Assembly: GCF_022014495.1 (NCBI RefSeq)
Contig: NZ_JAKLSQ010000009.1
Coordinates: 1-56,483 of the forward strand
Length of the DNA stretch: 56,483 bases
Source: Sandaracinobacteroides sayramensis
Lineage (GTDB): Bacteria; Pseudomonadota; Alphaproteobacteria; Sphingomonadales; Sphingomonadaceae
Direction: 5' to 3'
This document shows, one piece after another, positions 7,232-16,278 of the stretch. The notes under the pieces were generated by a model. The model searched no databases, was not told where the DNA came from, and was given only the letters and a program-made list of their open reading frames with translations. The position numbers and the translations under genes were made by a program. How positions within the stretch are numbered: position 1 is the stretch's first letter; each line of letters starts with the position of its first letter.

Positions 7232-9552
7232 TGGTCGCGTCCGCACCGTTGAAATCACTGAGGCTGACTGCGTTTCGCGGCTCCGCTGCAACGTTCAAGC
7301 TCAACTTCGAGAAAAACAAGAAGCTTACCCTGATCTACGGCGAGAACGGCACCGGCAAAACAACCATCTGCGATGCTTTCGAGTTTCTGGCGTTTGAGCG
7401 TATCGGCTCGCTGGAAAATCGCGGCATGGGCAAGGGGCTTGAAAAATTCTGGCCGACCGCCGGTAAGCCCGCGACCGCCTTGGTGGTGGAATTGGAAACC
7501 CATACGGCCAAATGCTCCGGCAGGATTGTCGACAAGAAGGTTTCGGTTTCGCCCGTTTCTGCTCGCCCCCGGATCGAGCTTTTGCGGCAGCGGCAAATTC
7601 TGGAACTAATCCAAGCACAACCCGCCGCCCGCTACGAGGCCATCAAACGCTTCATCGACATCGAAGCATATGAGCGTTCGGAAGAGACGCTTCGCCAACT
7701 CGGCAAAACGCTGACGACCGAGAAGCAGCAGGCTCAGGCCGCGGAACAGGAAAACTTGGCCACATTGCAAGGTTTCTACGAAGCTGCGGGTAGTCCGGCG
7801 GACTTGAACGCCGTCACCTGGGCCAAGCAGAAATTGGCCGAGCCGACGACTGGCTTGGACTCCGACATCACCGCGATTGGAAAATTGCGGACGGCATTCG
7901 ATGCCCTCAAAGGCTATCCTGAGAAGTTCGTCACCCGCCAAGGCGCAGTGACGACCGCCAAGGCCGCATTGGCATCGGCAGATCAGGCTTTGAGCACGGC
8001 GATTGCAACCGCAACAGAAGGGGCCGGTGAGACATTGCCCGTGTTGGAAGCGGGTCGGAATTACCTCCATGCTCATCCACAATCGACAGAATGCCCATTG
8101 TGCGCGAGCGACGAAAACATCGCGGGCTTGGCGGCGGAGATCGACGCAAGGCTCAATGCACTTTCAGCGTTGCGGACAGCCAACGCTGATAAAAATGCCC
8201 AGCAAACAGCATTGAACAATGCTGAAACGGCGTTGGTGCAGACGCAGGCGGATTACCAGAAAGCCGTCACCACCTTCACGACAGCTCAATCCAGCCACCA
8301 GTGGAATGCGACGGTGCAACTCCCCGCCGCACCACCACCGGCCGATAGCGCCGCGCTGCCCGCATGGCTGACCGCCAATGAGGCGACCGCCGGAACATGG
8401 GCTGAGGTTGAGGCTGGTTGGCGCGATGAAAGCAAGTTCCTTACCCAGCTAGAAGCGGCTGCCGAGCGTTACGATACTAACGCCGCCCGCGTACAAGAGC
8501 TGACCGACCTGATTCCGAAAATCGAGGATGCGCTGGCGCAGTGCGTTGATGAGCGCCAGAAGTTCACCGACAGCATCATCACCGAGATCGCGCAGGAAGT
8601 CGGTAAGCTCTACGAAAAGGTGCATCCGGGCGAAGGGCTGGACACCATCGCCCTTGAGCTTGACCCCAAGAAGCGCGCCTCCATCGAATTGAAGGCCGAC
8701 TTCTCCGGTCACGACGCGCCGCCCCAAGCCTATTTCAGCCAGTCCCATTTGGACACGCTGGGCCTATGCGTGTTTCTGGCGCTCGCCGCTCGCGATCGCG
8801 CAGACGATACCGTACTGATCCTAGACGATGTGTTGGGTAGCGTGGATGAGCCGCATGTCGAGCGCGTGATCGGCATGATCTATGAGATCAGCGCCAAGTT
8901 TCAGCATACCATCGTCACTACCCATTATCGCCCGTGGCGTGAAAAATACCGCTGGGGCTGGCTGAAGCCCGGACAGGCGTGTCAATTCGTAGAGTTGACC
9001 GGCTGGGCCATCGACGATGGCATTCGCATCATCAGCTCATTGCCGGAAGTTGACCGGCTACGGACGCTTCTCACGGAGTCGCCGATTGATCCGCAGGCCA
9101 TTTGCAGCAAAGCGGGCGTGATCCTTGAAGCGGTGTTGGACTATCTCACCCTAAAATATGAATGCGCTGTGCCGCGTCGTCATGGGGCTGCCTACACATT
9201 GGGCGACCTGCTGCCAGCGATCAGCACCAAGCTGCGCGATGCGCTAAAAGTGGAAATCCGCGACGGCATCACCGACGCAGCCGCCGCCTCAACCAGCACA
9301 GTCCCGTTGAAGCCGATCTTTGATGAACTGACGCGCATCGCACAGGCGCGCAACGCCTTTGGTGCCCATTTCAAAGCCATTTCGTTCGAGTTGCTGGACA
9401 CCGACGCCGTTGGCTTCGCCAAGCATGTTCTGATGTTGGTCGATGCGCTGACGCACCCCGAAGACGGCTGGCCAAGCAACGACAAGTCCGGCAGCTATTG
9501 GCGCAACAGCGCCGATTCACGCCGCCTGCATCCGTTAAAAAAGCCTAGTTGA
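7231..9552 (+). CDS. SMC/Rad50-like ATPase with C-terminal HEPN-like motif
   Basis: The 773-residue protein has split ABC-ATPase halves: Walker A GENGTGKT (37-44), an ABC signature-like LDTLG (507-511), and Walker B VLILDD (ending D532-D533). Helical arms surround a CPLC motif (C288, C291) that resembles a Rad50 zinc hook. After the ATPase head, about 600-773, comes an extra helical domain with RNAFGAH (R707 to H713), close to the R-N-x(4-5)-H active-site pattern of HEPN ribonucleases. RloC is a known protein that joins a zinc-hook ATPase to a nuclease, though with a different tail. The protein may sense DNA ends or halted helicases and then cut RNA. The HEPN call rests on the motif alone. 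Confidence 0.85.
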   Translation: MVASAPLKSLRLTAFRGSAATFKLNFEKNKKLTLIYGENGTGKTTICDAFEFLAFERIGSLENRGMGKGLEKFWPTAGKPATALVVELETHTAKCSGRIVDKKVSVSPVSARPRIELLRQRQILELIQAQPAARYEAIKRFIDIEAYERSEETLRQLGKTLTTEKQQAQAAEQENLATLQGFYEAAGSPADLNAVTWAKQKLAEPTTGLDSDITAIGKLRTAFDALKGYPEKFVTRQGAVTTAKAALASADQALSTAIATATEGAGETLPVLEAGRNYLHAHPQSTECPLCASDENIAGLAAEIDARLNALSALRTANADKNAQQTALNNAETALVQTQADYQKAVTTFTTAQSSHQWNATVQLPAAPPPADSAALPAWLTANEATAGTWAEVEAGWRDESKFLTQLEAAAERYDTNAARVQELTDLIPKIEDALAQCVDERQKFTDSIITEIAQEVGKLYEKVHPGEGLDTIALELDPKKRASIELKADFSGHDAPPQAYFSQSHLDTLGLCVFLALAARDRADDTVLILDDVLGSVDEPHVERVIGMIYEISAKFQHTIVTTHYRPWREKYRWGWLKPGQACQFVELTGWAIDDGIRIISSLPEVDRLRTLLTESPIDPQAICSKAGVILEAVLDYLTLKYECAVPRRHGAAYTLGDLLPAISTKLRDALKVEIRDGITDAAAASTSTVPLKPIFDELTRIAQARNAFGAHFKAISFELLDTDAVGFAKHVLMLVDALTHPEDGWPSNDKSGSYWRNSADSRRLHPLKKPS

Positions 9553-9554
9553 AT

Positions 9555-11348
9555 ATGCCAATTCGTCCTGAGCAGTTTGCGATTCTGAAACGGCACCTTG
9601 AGCAAGTCTATGTGCCGCATCTGCCCAAGCTTTTGCAGCCCAAGTCGGATGCAGACGACTTGAAGAAGAATGTGGACCGCTCATTCGCGGCCTTTGCAAT
9701 CGACCACATATGCCGCCTTGACCCTAAAAAGGCGGCAAAGGCAGTAGTTGATGATTTTGATGATCACGGCATTGATGCCATCTACTACCACGCCCGGACG
9801 AAGACCCTCTATCTCGCCCAGGCCAAGCTGAAGGACACGGCTTCGTTTACACAAGCCGAAGCGTTGACTTTTTCGCAGGGCATCAGAAAGCTACTCAACG
9901 GCGATTACAGCGGCTTCAACGCAAATATAATCGCCCGAGAATCTGCAATCAGTGCTGCCTTAGATCATTGCGACAAGATCGAAGTCGTCATTGCACATAC
10001 TGGCGAAGGAATCACGGCTAACGCAGCCAAAGCTATTGACGACCTTCTCGCGGACAAGGCGGGTGGCGATGCCCGGCTGACCGATGCCGTTCTGGATTTC
10101 GATGCTGCCCGCACCGTCGCAGGCCTCCATAGCGTTAATGCAGTCGAACCCGTCGATTGCCGGATCACGCTCTACAACCATGGCGCAGCGACCGAGCCGA
10201 AGATTGCCTACTACGGCACAGTCGCCTTGTCAGACTTGTCCGATCTCCACAAGAAGCACGGCAAAGCTCTATACCAGAAGAACATCCGAACCTGGCTTGG
10301 CCACAATACGCCCGTCAACGAGGCGATCCGCGAGACATTGGCGACCAACCCTACACGCTTCCAATATCTGAATAACGGCGTCACCGCCCTTTGCGAAGAC
10401 ATCGCGCCAAAGAGCGGCAAGGGCACGGAGAATCGGGATTTTGAGCTAACTGGTTTCTCGATCATCAACGGTGCGCAGACCGTGGCGTCCACTGCGAGCT
10501 TCGTTGCAGAGAATCCTGCCGCAGATATATCCGATGCTAAGGTTATGATTACCTTGATAAAGGCTGACGCCGAGGGTGACTTCGGCAAGGAAGTGACACG
10601 GGCGCGCAATACCCAAAATGATGTGAAGGAGATTGCCTTCGCCGCTCTCGATGAAGAGCAGGAGCGCGTCCGGCGGGAACTCCAGCATCTAGACATCGAA
10701 TATGTGTATCGCGTCGGCGAGGCGGTGACAGGTTTCAACCCAAACCGAATTTTGGTGGCAGAAGCAATTCAGGCACTTGCCATGCTTGAGCTGGACCCCC
10801 GCTATCCGGTGTGGATGAAGCGTTCACTCGTCGATTTCCAGAAAACGGACGGGGAGCCATATAGGCAGATTTTCAGTCAGTCGCTAAGTTCGATCAGGCT
10901 GGCCAACGCGGTCACGGTTTATCGTTATATCAAGCAACAGGTTTCTGCATCTGTACGTGGCTGCTTGCACGAAGAGCGGAAGGCCTACAAGCACAGTGAA
11001 TATGCCTTGGCCTTTGTGTTTGCCAAGCAGTTCCGGGAAGCGATCGGCGGCAACGCTCTCATTGACGCAGCGAAGCTTAAAACAGCGGGGAGTGCGCCAT
11101 ATGATACGCTGCGCCAGCATTTGTGGGAAGTTATACAGTCATTCGACTGGCCGGGACCACTCGCCATATCAAAGAATCAGGACCACACGCTCAATGTGAT
11201 CCGAAGACTAATGGTCCGCCAGTATGGACTGAAAGGCGATCCGGCGATCAAAGCCCTTCGCGCTAAACTCATTATAGGCCAACCCTATCAAATTGATTTT
11301 TTCAAATATCTATCATCTAAAGCTTCCCAGATCGGTAACATCGTATGA
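9555..11348 (+). CDS. AIPR-family protein with PD-(D/E)xK-like N-terminus
   Basis: This 597-residue protein belongs to the AIPR (abortive infection phage resistance) family, recognised by YLNNGVTALC and by FSIINGAQTV in the middle region (about 230-310). The N-terminal 100 residues look like a restriction-endonuclease fold: D74 in DDHGIDAI, then a strand ending LYLAQAK with Q89 and K91 in the place of the (D/E/Q)xK pair. The ATG at 9555 is used here; a TTG at 9549 overlapping the ATPase stop is an alternative in keeping with the coupling seen in the rest of the operon. The last 400 bp are clearly more AT-rich (about one third GC near 11300). Nuclease activity is inferred, not shown. Confidence 0.85.
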   Translation: MPIRPEQFAILKRHLEQVYVPHLPKLLQPKSDADDLKKNVDRSFAAFAIDHICRLDPKKAAKAVVDDFDDHGIDAIYYHARTKTLYLAQAKLKDTASFTQAEALTFSQGIRKLLNGDYSGFNANIIARESAISAALDHCDKIEVVIAHTGEGITANAAKAIDDLLADKAGGDARLTDAVLDFDAARTVAGLHSVNAVEPVDCRITLYNHGAATEPKIAYYGTVALSDLSDLHKKHGKALYQKNIRTWLGHNTPVNEAIRETLATNPTRFQYLNNGVTALCEDIAPKSGKGTENRDFELTGFSIINGAQTVASTASFVAENPAADISDAKVMITLIKADAEGDFGKEVTRARNTQNDVKEIAFAALDEEQERVRRELQHLDIEYVYRVGEAVTGFNPNRILVAEAIQALAMLELDPRYPVWMKRSLVDFQKTDGEPYRQIFSQSLSSIRLANAVTVYRYIKQQVSASVRGCLHEERKAYKHSEYALAFVFAKQFREAIGGNALIDAAKLKTAGSAPYDTLRQHLWEVIQSFDWPGPLAISKNQDHTLNVIRRLMVRQYGLKGDPAIKALRAKLIIGQPYQIDFFKYLSSKASQIGNIV

Positions 11349-12967
11349 GTAAGAAGCAGAAACTTGAGTTGACATGGGTGGGCAAGGAAAATCGCCCCCG
11401 GCTTGAGCCACGCATTCTGATCGAGGATGCGGAGAAGAGCTATCACGCAGCCACGCGCGTAGGCGAGAACGACATTTTCGACAACGTGTTGATCCACGGG
11501 GATAATCTGCTCGCGTTGAAGGCGTTGGAAGCGGATTACGCAGGCAAGGTGAAATGCGTTTTTATTGACCCACCCTACAACACCGGCAGCGCGTTCACGC
11601 ACTATGATGACGGGTTGGAGCATAGCATTTGGCTTGGGCTGATGCGTGACCGGCTGGAGGTCATTCGTCGGTTAATGTCGGAGGACGGATCGCTTTGGAT
11701 CACCATCGACGACAACGAAGCGCACTATCTGAAGGTGTTATGCGATGAGATTTTTGGCAGAGTAAATTTCATCGGGTCAGCCATATGGCAGCATAGCGTT
11801 CAAGCGAAGGGATATAGCGGGAAATTTTCCATCGGACACAACTACGTTCTGAGCTACCGAAAGTCAGATCAGTTCGTATTGAGAGACTTACCTCGGACGG
11901 ACGAGCATAATGTAAATTATCGGAACCCAGATGACGACCCTCGCGGACCGTGGAGATCAGGTGACGTCAGAAATGCACTCGTTCGCAAGAACTTGATGTA
12001 TGATATTACAACGCCTTCGGGGAATATTATCAAGCATCCGCCGAAAGGTTGGAGATTTAGCAAGGAAACATTCGAGAGGGAGCTTTCGGAGGGAAAGATC
12101 GTATTCTCAGCCGATGAAACTCGAATTATCCGCAAGATTTATCTTGCAGACCAAGAGGGCAGAGTTCCCGAAACCGTGTGGCTTTCTAACGACGTGGGCA
12201 CCACTAGAGAGGCCAATTCCGAGGTTCGGGCGGTCCTGGAAGCTGATCTCTTTGACACACCAAAGCCGGAGCGTCTCATCCAAAGGGTTCTCTTGCTGGC
12301 AACGAAGGCTGGCGATCTCGTTCTGGATTCCTTCGCTGGTTCCGGCACGACCGGCGCGGTCGCCCATAAGATGGGCCGCCGCTGGATCATGGTCGAGCTG
12401 GGAGATCATTGCTTCACTCACGTCGCCCCGCGTTTGCGGAAGGTGATCGACGGCACAGATCAGGGCGGGATTAGTAAGGCAGCCGATTGGAAAGGTGGCG
12501 GCGGGTTCCGCTACTACGAGTTGGCTCCATCGCTCCTCGAAAAGGACAAATGGGGCCGCGAGGTCATCTCTAAGCAGTATAACGCCGAGATGCTGGCGCA
12601 GGCGCTGTGCAAACTGGAGGGTTTCGCATACGCGCCCAGCCCCGATGTCTATTGGCAGCAGGGGCATTCATCCGAAGCTGACTTCCTCTATGTAACCACG
12701 CAAACCTTGGGGCCGGAAGAACTGGCGGCATTAAGCGAGGATGTTGGCGAAGGGCGTTCGCTGCTGATCCTATGTGCCGCTTATCGGGGCAATACCGACC
12801 TTTGGCAGAACCTCACCGTGCGTAAGATTCCCAACCACATCCGCAGTCGATGCGAATGGGGGCATGACGATTACAGCCTCAACGTCGCCAATCTGCCGCA
12901 GGCCGAGCTTCCGACCGCGCCAGCCGCTCGGCAGGGCAGGCTTTTCGATGACGGAGAAGACGCATGA
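11345..12967 (+). CDS. mod: Type III Mod-like adenine-N6 DNA methyltransferase
   Basis: The 540-residue protein has the beta-class order of motifs: catalytic DPPYNTG (75-81) first, and the S-adenosylmethionine-binding DSFAGSGTTG (from 328) later. That order is typical of type III Mod subunits, which methylate one strand of an asymmetric site and lend specificity to Res. The stretch between them (about 130-300) should be the target recognition domain, and it is coded by DNA of lower GC than the flanks (about 43% in 12001-12060 against about 65% in 12301-12360). The start forms ATGA with the AIPR stop, and the stop forms ATGA with the res start. The recognition sequence cannot be predicted. Confidence 0.93.
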   Translation: MSKKQKLELTWVGKENRPRLEPRILIEDAEKSYHAATRVGENDIFDNVLIHGDNLLALKALEADYAGKVKCVFIDPPYNTGSAFTHYDDGLEHSIWLGLMRDRLEVIRRLMSEDGSLWITIDDNEAHYLKVLCDEIFGRVNFIGSAIWQHSVQAKGYSGKFSIGHNYVLSYRKSDQFVLRDLPRTDEHNVNYRNPDDDPRGPWRSGDVRNALVRKNLMYDITTPSGNIIKHPPKGWRFSKETFERELSEGKIVFSADETRIIRKIYLADQEGRVPETVWLSNDVGTTREANSEVRAVLEADLFDTPKPERLIQRVLLLATKAGDLVLDSFAGSGTTGAVAHKMGRRWIMVELGDHCFTHVAPRLRKVIDGTDQGGISKAADWKGGGGFRYYELAPSLLEKDKWGREVISKQYNAEMLAQALCKLEGFAYAPSPDVYWQQGHSSEADFLYVTTQTLGPEELAALSEDVGEGRSLLILCAAYRGNTDLWQNLTVRKIPNHIRSRCEWGHDDYSLNVANLPQAELPTAPAARQGRLFDDGEDA

Positions 12968-15642
12968 GCAATCTTCGTCAAGTCAACGCTATCGCTGGTC
13001 GGTTGAGCTTGCGCGCGCCTCAGCGCCGGAGCCTGGAGATCCTCGACCGCGTTACCGAAATCGTTCGGCCGACCAAAACCGCTGACCTTGCCGCTGCGCT
13101 GGACATCATCAAGAGCGAGTTTCCGGGTGTCACGAATTTCGAGCGCGACTTCCCCTCGCTATGTTTTGCACTGGCAACCGGCGTCGGCAAAACACGCCTC
13201 ATGGGCGCGTTCATTGCCTATTTGAAGCTGGCGCACGGCATCAATAACTTCTTCGTGCTGGCCCCGAACCTGACCATCTACAACAAGCTGATCGCCGATT
13301 TCACGGCGAACACCCCCAAATATGTATTCAAGGGCATATCCGAGTTTGCCATTTCGCCGCCCGTACTGACGACCGGGGAAACCTACGAAAGGCAGATCGC
13401 ATCCGGCGGGCAGCTATTCCCGACCACCATCAACATCTTCAACATCGCCAAAATTTCCTCCGAGGTGCGCGGCGGCCGATCCCCGCGTATCCGCTCGTTC
13501 CGCGAAGAAATCGGCGAAAGCTATTTCGATCACCTCGCCAGCCTGCCCGACCTGGTGCTGTTGATGGACGAATCGCACCGATACCGCGCGACCGCAGGGA
13601 TGCGCGCGATCAATGAGTTGAAACCGGTTCTTGGTCTTGAGTTGACCGCAACGCCCTTCGTCGAAAGTGCGCGCGGCCCCGTGCCGTTCAGCAACGTCAT
13701 TTTCGATTACCCGCTCGCTCGTGCGATGGAGGACGGTTTCGTTAAGGAGCCTGCCGTTGTCACCCGGCGCGACTTCAATCCGGCAGGCAAGTCGCCCGAC
13801 GCGATTCAGATGATGAAGCTGGAGGACGGCGTTCGCCTTCATGAAAGCGTGAAGGTCGATCTTGAAACCTATGCCCGCGAAAATGGCGAGCGGATCGTTA
13901 AGCCGTTCGTTCTCGTCATTGCACGTGACACGACCCACGCCGCCGAATTGATGAGCCTGATCCAGTCGGATGCGTTTTTTGAAGCCCGCTATGCCGACAA
14001 GGTAATTCAGGTCGATTCCAGCGTGAAAGAAGAGGAAACGGTCGAGAAGCTGCTGACGGTCGAGCAGAACGACAACCCGGTCGAGATCGTCATTCACGTC
14101 AACATGCTGAAAGAAGGTTGGGACGTGACCAACCTCTACACGATCATCCCGTTGCGCGCCGCCAATGCGCGAACGCTGATCGAACAGAGCATCGGGCGCG
14201 GGCTTCGCCTGCCCTATGGCAAGCGCACGGGCGTTACTGCCGTTGATCGCCTGAACATCGTCGCGCATGACCGCTTTCAGGAGATCGTGGACGAAGCCAA
14301 CAATCCCAATTCGCCCATCCGCTTGAAGCAACTGGTGCTGGATGAAGCCGACCTCACGCGCAAGACGGTGACGGTGGTTTCTGCCCCAACTATCTTGGGC
14401 AGCCTTGGCCTTCAGACGGCGCAGTCGGTTGATGGGGCTGCTTCGGTTGGTCCTGCGCCGACCCCAGCTTTCACCGATCCCGACGAAATGCGCGTTGCGC
14501 GCCTCGCTTATGATGCGTTCCGCAAGCTGGCGCGCGAGCCGGACAAGGTGCCAAGCGTGTCCTACCTGTCGCGCCCCGAAGTGCAGGAGCAGATCGTGCG
14601 CGAGGTGCGCAGCCAGTATCAGCCTGCGCAAATGGAACTAGAAGGCGTCGCCAAGCCCGCACCCGATATGGCAGCGGTGATCGCCGCCACTGCCAAGCTG
14701 ATGGCAGATCGCACCATCGACATTCCTCGCATCACAGTGATGCCTAAGGGCGAGGTGAAGGCGGGCTTCAAACCGTTTACCCTCGACTTGTCGGGAATGC
14801 GTTATCCCGCGCCCAGCGAAGAATTGTGGGCTAAGCATCTGCGGACGGATCAGGTGGACGTGATCGGCTTGTCACAGGGCAATCTGCTGGAGCGGCGGCT
14901 GGAGGATTATGTTGTCAGCGGGCTGATCGACTTTCCCGACATCGCTTATGACGAACACGCCGACATGCTCTACGAGCTGGCAGGACAGGTTGTGCGCCAT
15001 CTGCTGACCTACCTTTCGGAGAAGGACGCCGGTCAGGTCTTGGCGCTGCACCAGCGCGAGATTGCCCGCGCCGTCCACGCGCAGATGCAGGACCACTTCT
15101 GGAAAGACGATACCGTCGAATACCATCACGAGGTGCGCCAAGGGTTCACCGAGTTGAAGGAAAGCGCCTACACCGCACTGCGTGAAGCACCACTCGATTA
15201 CCGTGTGCCGCCCGCCGACAAGAGCAACATGGCCCGCTATCTGTTCGGGGGATTCAGCAAATGTCTGTCCACCGTCACCAAATTTCACTCAGATTCCGAG
15301 CGGAAGCTCGCTGTCATCCTTGAGCGGGAATCGCTCAAATGGCTGCGACCGGCCAAGGGGCAGTTTCAGATGTTCTACCGCAGCGGCAATGACCATCTCG
15401 AATACCAGCCCGATTTCGTAGCCGAAATGGCGGATCGCATCCTCATGTTGGAGCCGAAAATGGCAACCCAAATGCAAGACGGCGACGTGCTCGCCAAGCG
15501 CGACGTGGCCATTCAATGGTGCGCATGGGCAAGCGAGCACGCGCGTTCCTATGGTGGAAAACCATGGCAGTACGTGCTGATTCCCCACGATGCCATCGCT
15601 GAGAACATAACGGTCGATTTTCTGCTGAAACAATTTGGATAG
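12964..15642 (+). CDS. res: Type III Res-like helicase-nuclease
   Basis: This 892-residue protein combines an SF2 helicase with a C-terminal nuclease, as in type III restriction subunits. Motif I is ATGVGKT (71-77) and motif II is DESH (202-205). The nuclease site has D817 (in YQPDF) and E830-x-K832 (in MLEPK), the PD-(D/E)xK pattern near the C-terminus. Res forms a complex with Mod, uses ATP to travel from the unmethylated site and cuts DNA. All catalytic parts look intact. The start overlaps mod by ATGA. The stop abuts the stop of convergent traD without a single spare base, so no terminator fits between them. Confidence 0.93.
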   Translation: MSNLRQVNAIAGRLSLRAPQRRSLEILDRVTEIVRPTKTADLAAALDIIKSEFPGVTNFERDFPSLCFALATGVGKTRLMGAFIAYLKLAHGINNFFVLAPNLTIYNKLIADFTANTPKYVFKGISEFAISPPVLTTGETYERQIASGGQLFPTTINIFNIAKISSEVRGGRSPRIRSFREEIGESYFDHLASLPDLVLLMDESHRYRATAGMRAINELKPVLGLELTATPFVESARGPVPFSNVIFDYPLARAMEDGFVKEPAVVTRRDFNPAGKSPDAIQMMKLEDGVRLHESVKVDLETYARENGERIVKPFVLVIARDTTHAAELMSLIQSDAFFEARYADKVIQVDSSVKEEETVEKLLTVEQNDNPVEIVIHVNMLKEGWDVTNLYTIIPLRAANARTLIEQSIGRGLRLPYGKRTGVTAVDRLNIVAHDRFQEIVDEANNPNSPIRLKQLVLDEADLTRKTVTVVSAPTILGSLGLQTAQSVDGAASVGPAPTPAFTDPDEMRVARLAYDAFRKLAREPDKVPSVSYLSRPEVQEQIVREVRSQYQPAQMELEGVAKPAPDMAAVIAATAKLMADRTIDIPRITVMPKGEVKAGFKPFTLDLSGMRYPAPSEELWAKHLRTDQVDVIGLSQGNLLERRLEDYVVSGLIDFPDIAYDEHADMLYELAGQVVRHLLTYLSEKDAGQVLALHQREIARAVHAQMQDHFWKDDTVEYHHEVRQGFTELKESAYTALREAPLDYRVPPADKSNMARYLFGGFSKCLSTVTKFHSDSERKLAVILERESLKWLRPAKGQFQMFYRSGNDHLEYQPDFVAEMADRILMLEPKMATQMQDGDVLAKRDVAIQWCAWASEHARSYGGKPWQYVLIPHDAIAENITVDFLLKQFG

Positions 15643-15873
15643 CTACGATCCATTTGCATCCGTTTCAAACGCGCGTGTGCCCTTGCGTTGCCAGAGCGCC
15701 CGCGCATGAGCGCCGTCTTCGCTGCATAGCTTGTCAGCCATCCAGAGCATCGCGCCATAGATGATGGCGCGATCATCGCCGGTCAGGTCCACGATGCCCG
15801 CCTTGACGATAAGGCCGCCGAGTTCGATCAGATGCCGCGTTCGCTTGCGGCGCTCGACCTGCCATGCCCGCAT
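15643..15873 (-). CDS. traD: TraD-like conjugal transfer protein (small, Ti-type)
   Basis: This 76-residue protein contains RTRHLIELGGLIVKAGIVDL, the hallmark of the small TraD found beside traC and traA in Ti-type transfer regions; it is unrelated to the F-plasmid TraD coupling protein. TraD of this kind is an accessory relaxosome protein of uncertain mechanism. The ATG at 15873 lies one base beyond the traC stop, so the two are translationally linked. An upstream extension of the frame overlaps traC and was not used. Its stop touches the stop of res on the other strand. Confidence 0.85.
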   Translation of the reverse strand: MRAWQVERRKRTRHLIELGGLIVKAGIVDLTGDDRAIIYGAMLWMADKLCSEDGAHARALWQRKGTRAFETDANGS

Positions 15874-15874
15874 G

Positions 15875-16201
15875 TCATGCCGCGCCCGTTGTGCCTGATG
15901 CCGGTTGCGCGCCGCCTGGTTGCGCTTGAGCGCCGCCAGTGTCGTGGTCAGATGCCGGAGCAGATCGCCGGGACCGGCCTTGAAAGAACGCGGCTCCGCG
16001 CTTGGCCCATACCTCCCGCTTTCCGGCATCGGTGGTTTCGGCCAGCGCGACCAGCGCACCGGCCAGTTCGTCGGCGGTGAGCGCATCGGCCCCGGTGGCG
16101 ATCACCAGTTCGCCGAGCTGCTGCACTTTGCGGTTTTTGAGTTCCCGCGCCTTCTCCTCCAGCGCCTTCAGTTCCGCGTCATAGTCTCTCGGTTTGCGCA
16201 T
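15875..16201 (-). CDS. traC: TraC-like relaxosome accessory protein
   Basis: The 108-residue product starts MRKPRDYDAELKALEEKARE and continues with KVQQLGELVIATGADAL, a pattern typical of TraC in Ti-like and sphingomonad transfer regions. The N-terminal half is a charged helix, followed by a small DNA-associated domain. The ATG at 16201 has GGAGG five bases upstream; ATGs at 16204 and 16213 are alternatives. It is transcribed away from traA, with the predicted oriT in between, as in Ti plasmids. TraC is thought to help TraA act at oriT. Confidence 0.85.
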   Translation of the reverse strand: MRKPRDYDAELKALEEKARELKNRKVQQLGELVIATGADALTADELAGALVALAETTDAGKREVWAKRGAAFFQGRSRRSAPASDHDTGGAQAQPGGAQPASGTTGAA

Positions 16202-16278
16202 CATGGCCTCCATAAGCTGTTGATGCGGGGATGATAGTTGCGAAGATGGCTGAACGCAGTATTGTTGCCAGGACGGCG

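Noticed and set aside
4197-15642. Calling the operon DISARM or BREX
   Set aside because: DISARM needs a DrmA helicase, a DUF1998 DrmB and usually the DrmC phospholipase-D protein; BREX needs PglZ and BrxC/PglY. None is encoded in the element.
12964-15642. Treating Mod-Res as a simple stand-alone type III system
   Set aside because: Start-stop overlaps tie mod to the AIPR gene and the genes before it, so it is part of a larger unit, although it may still work alone.
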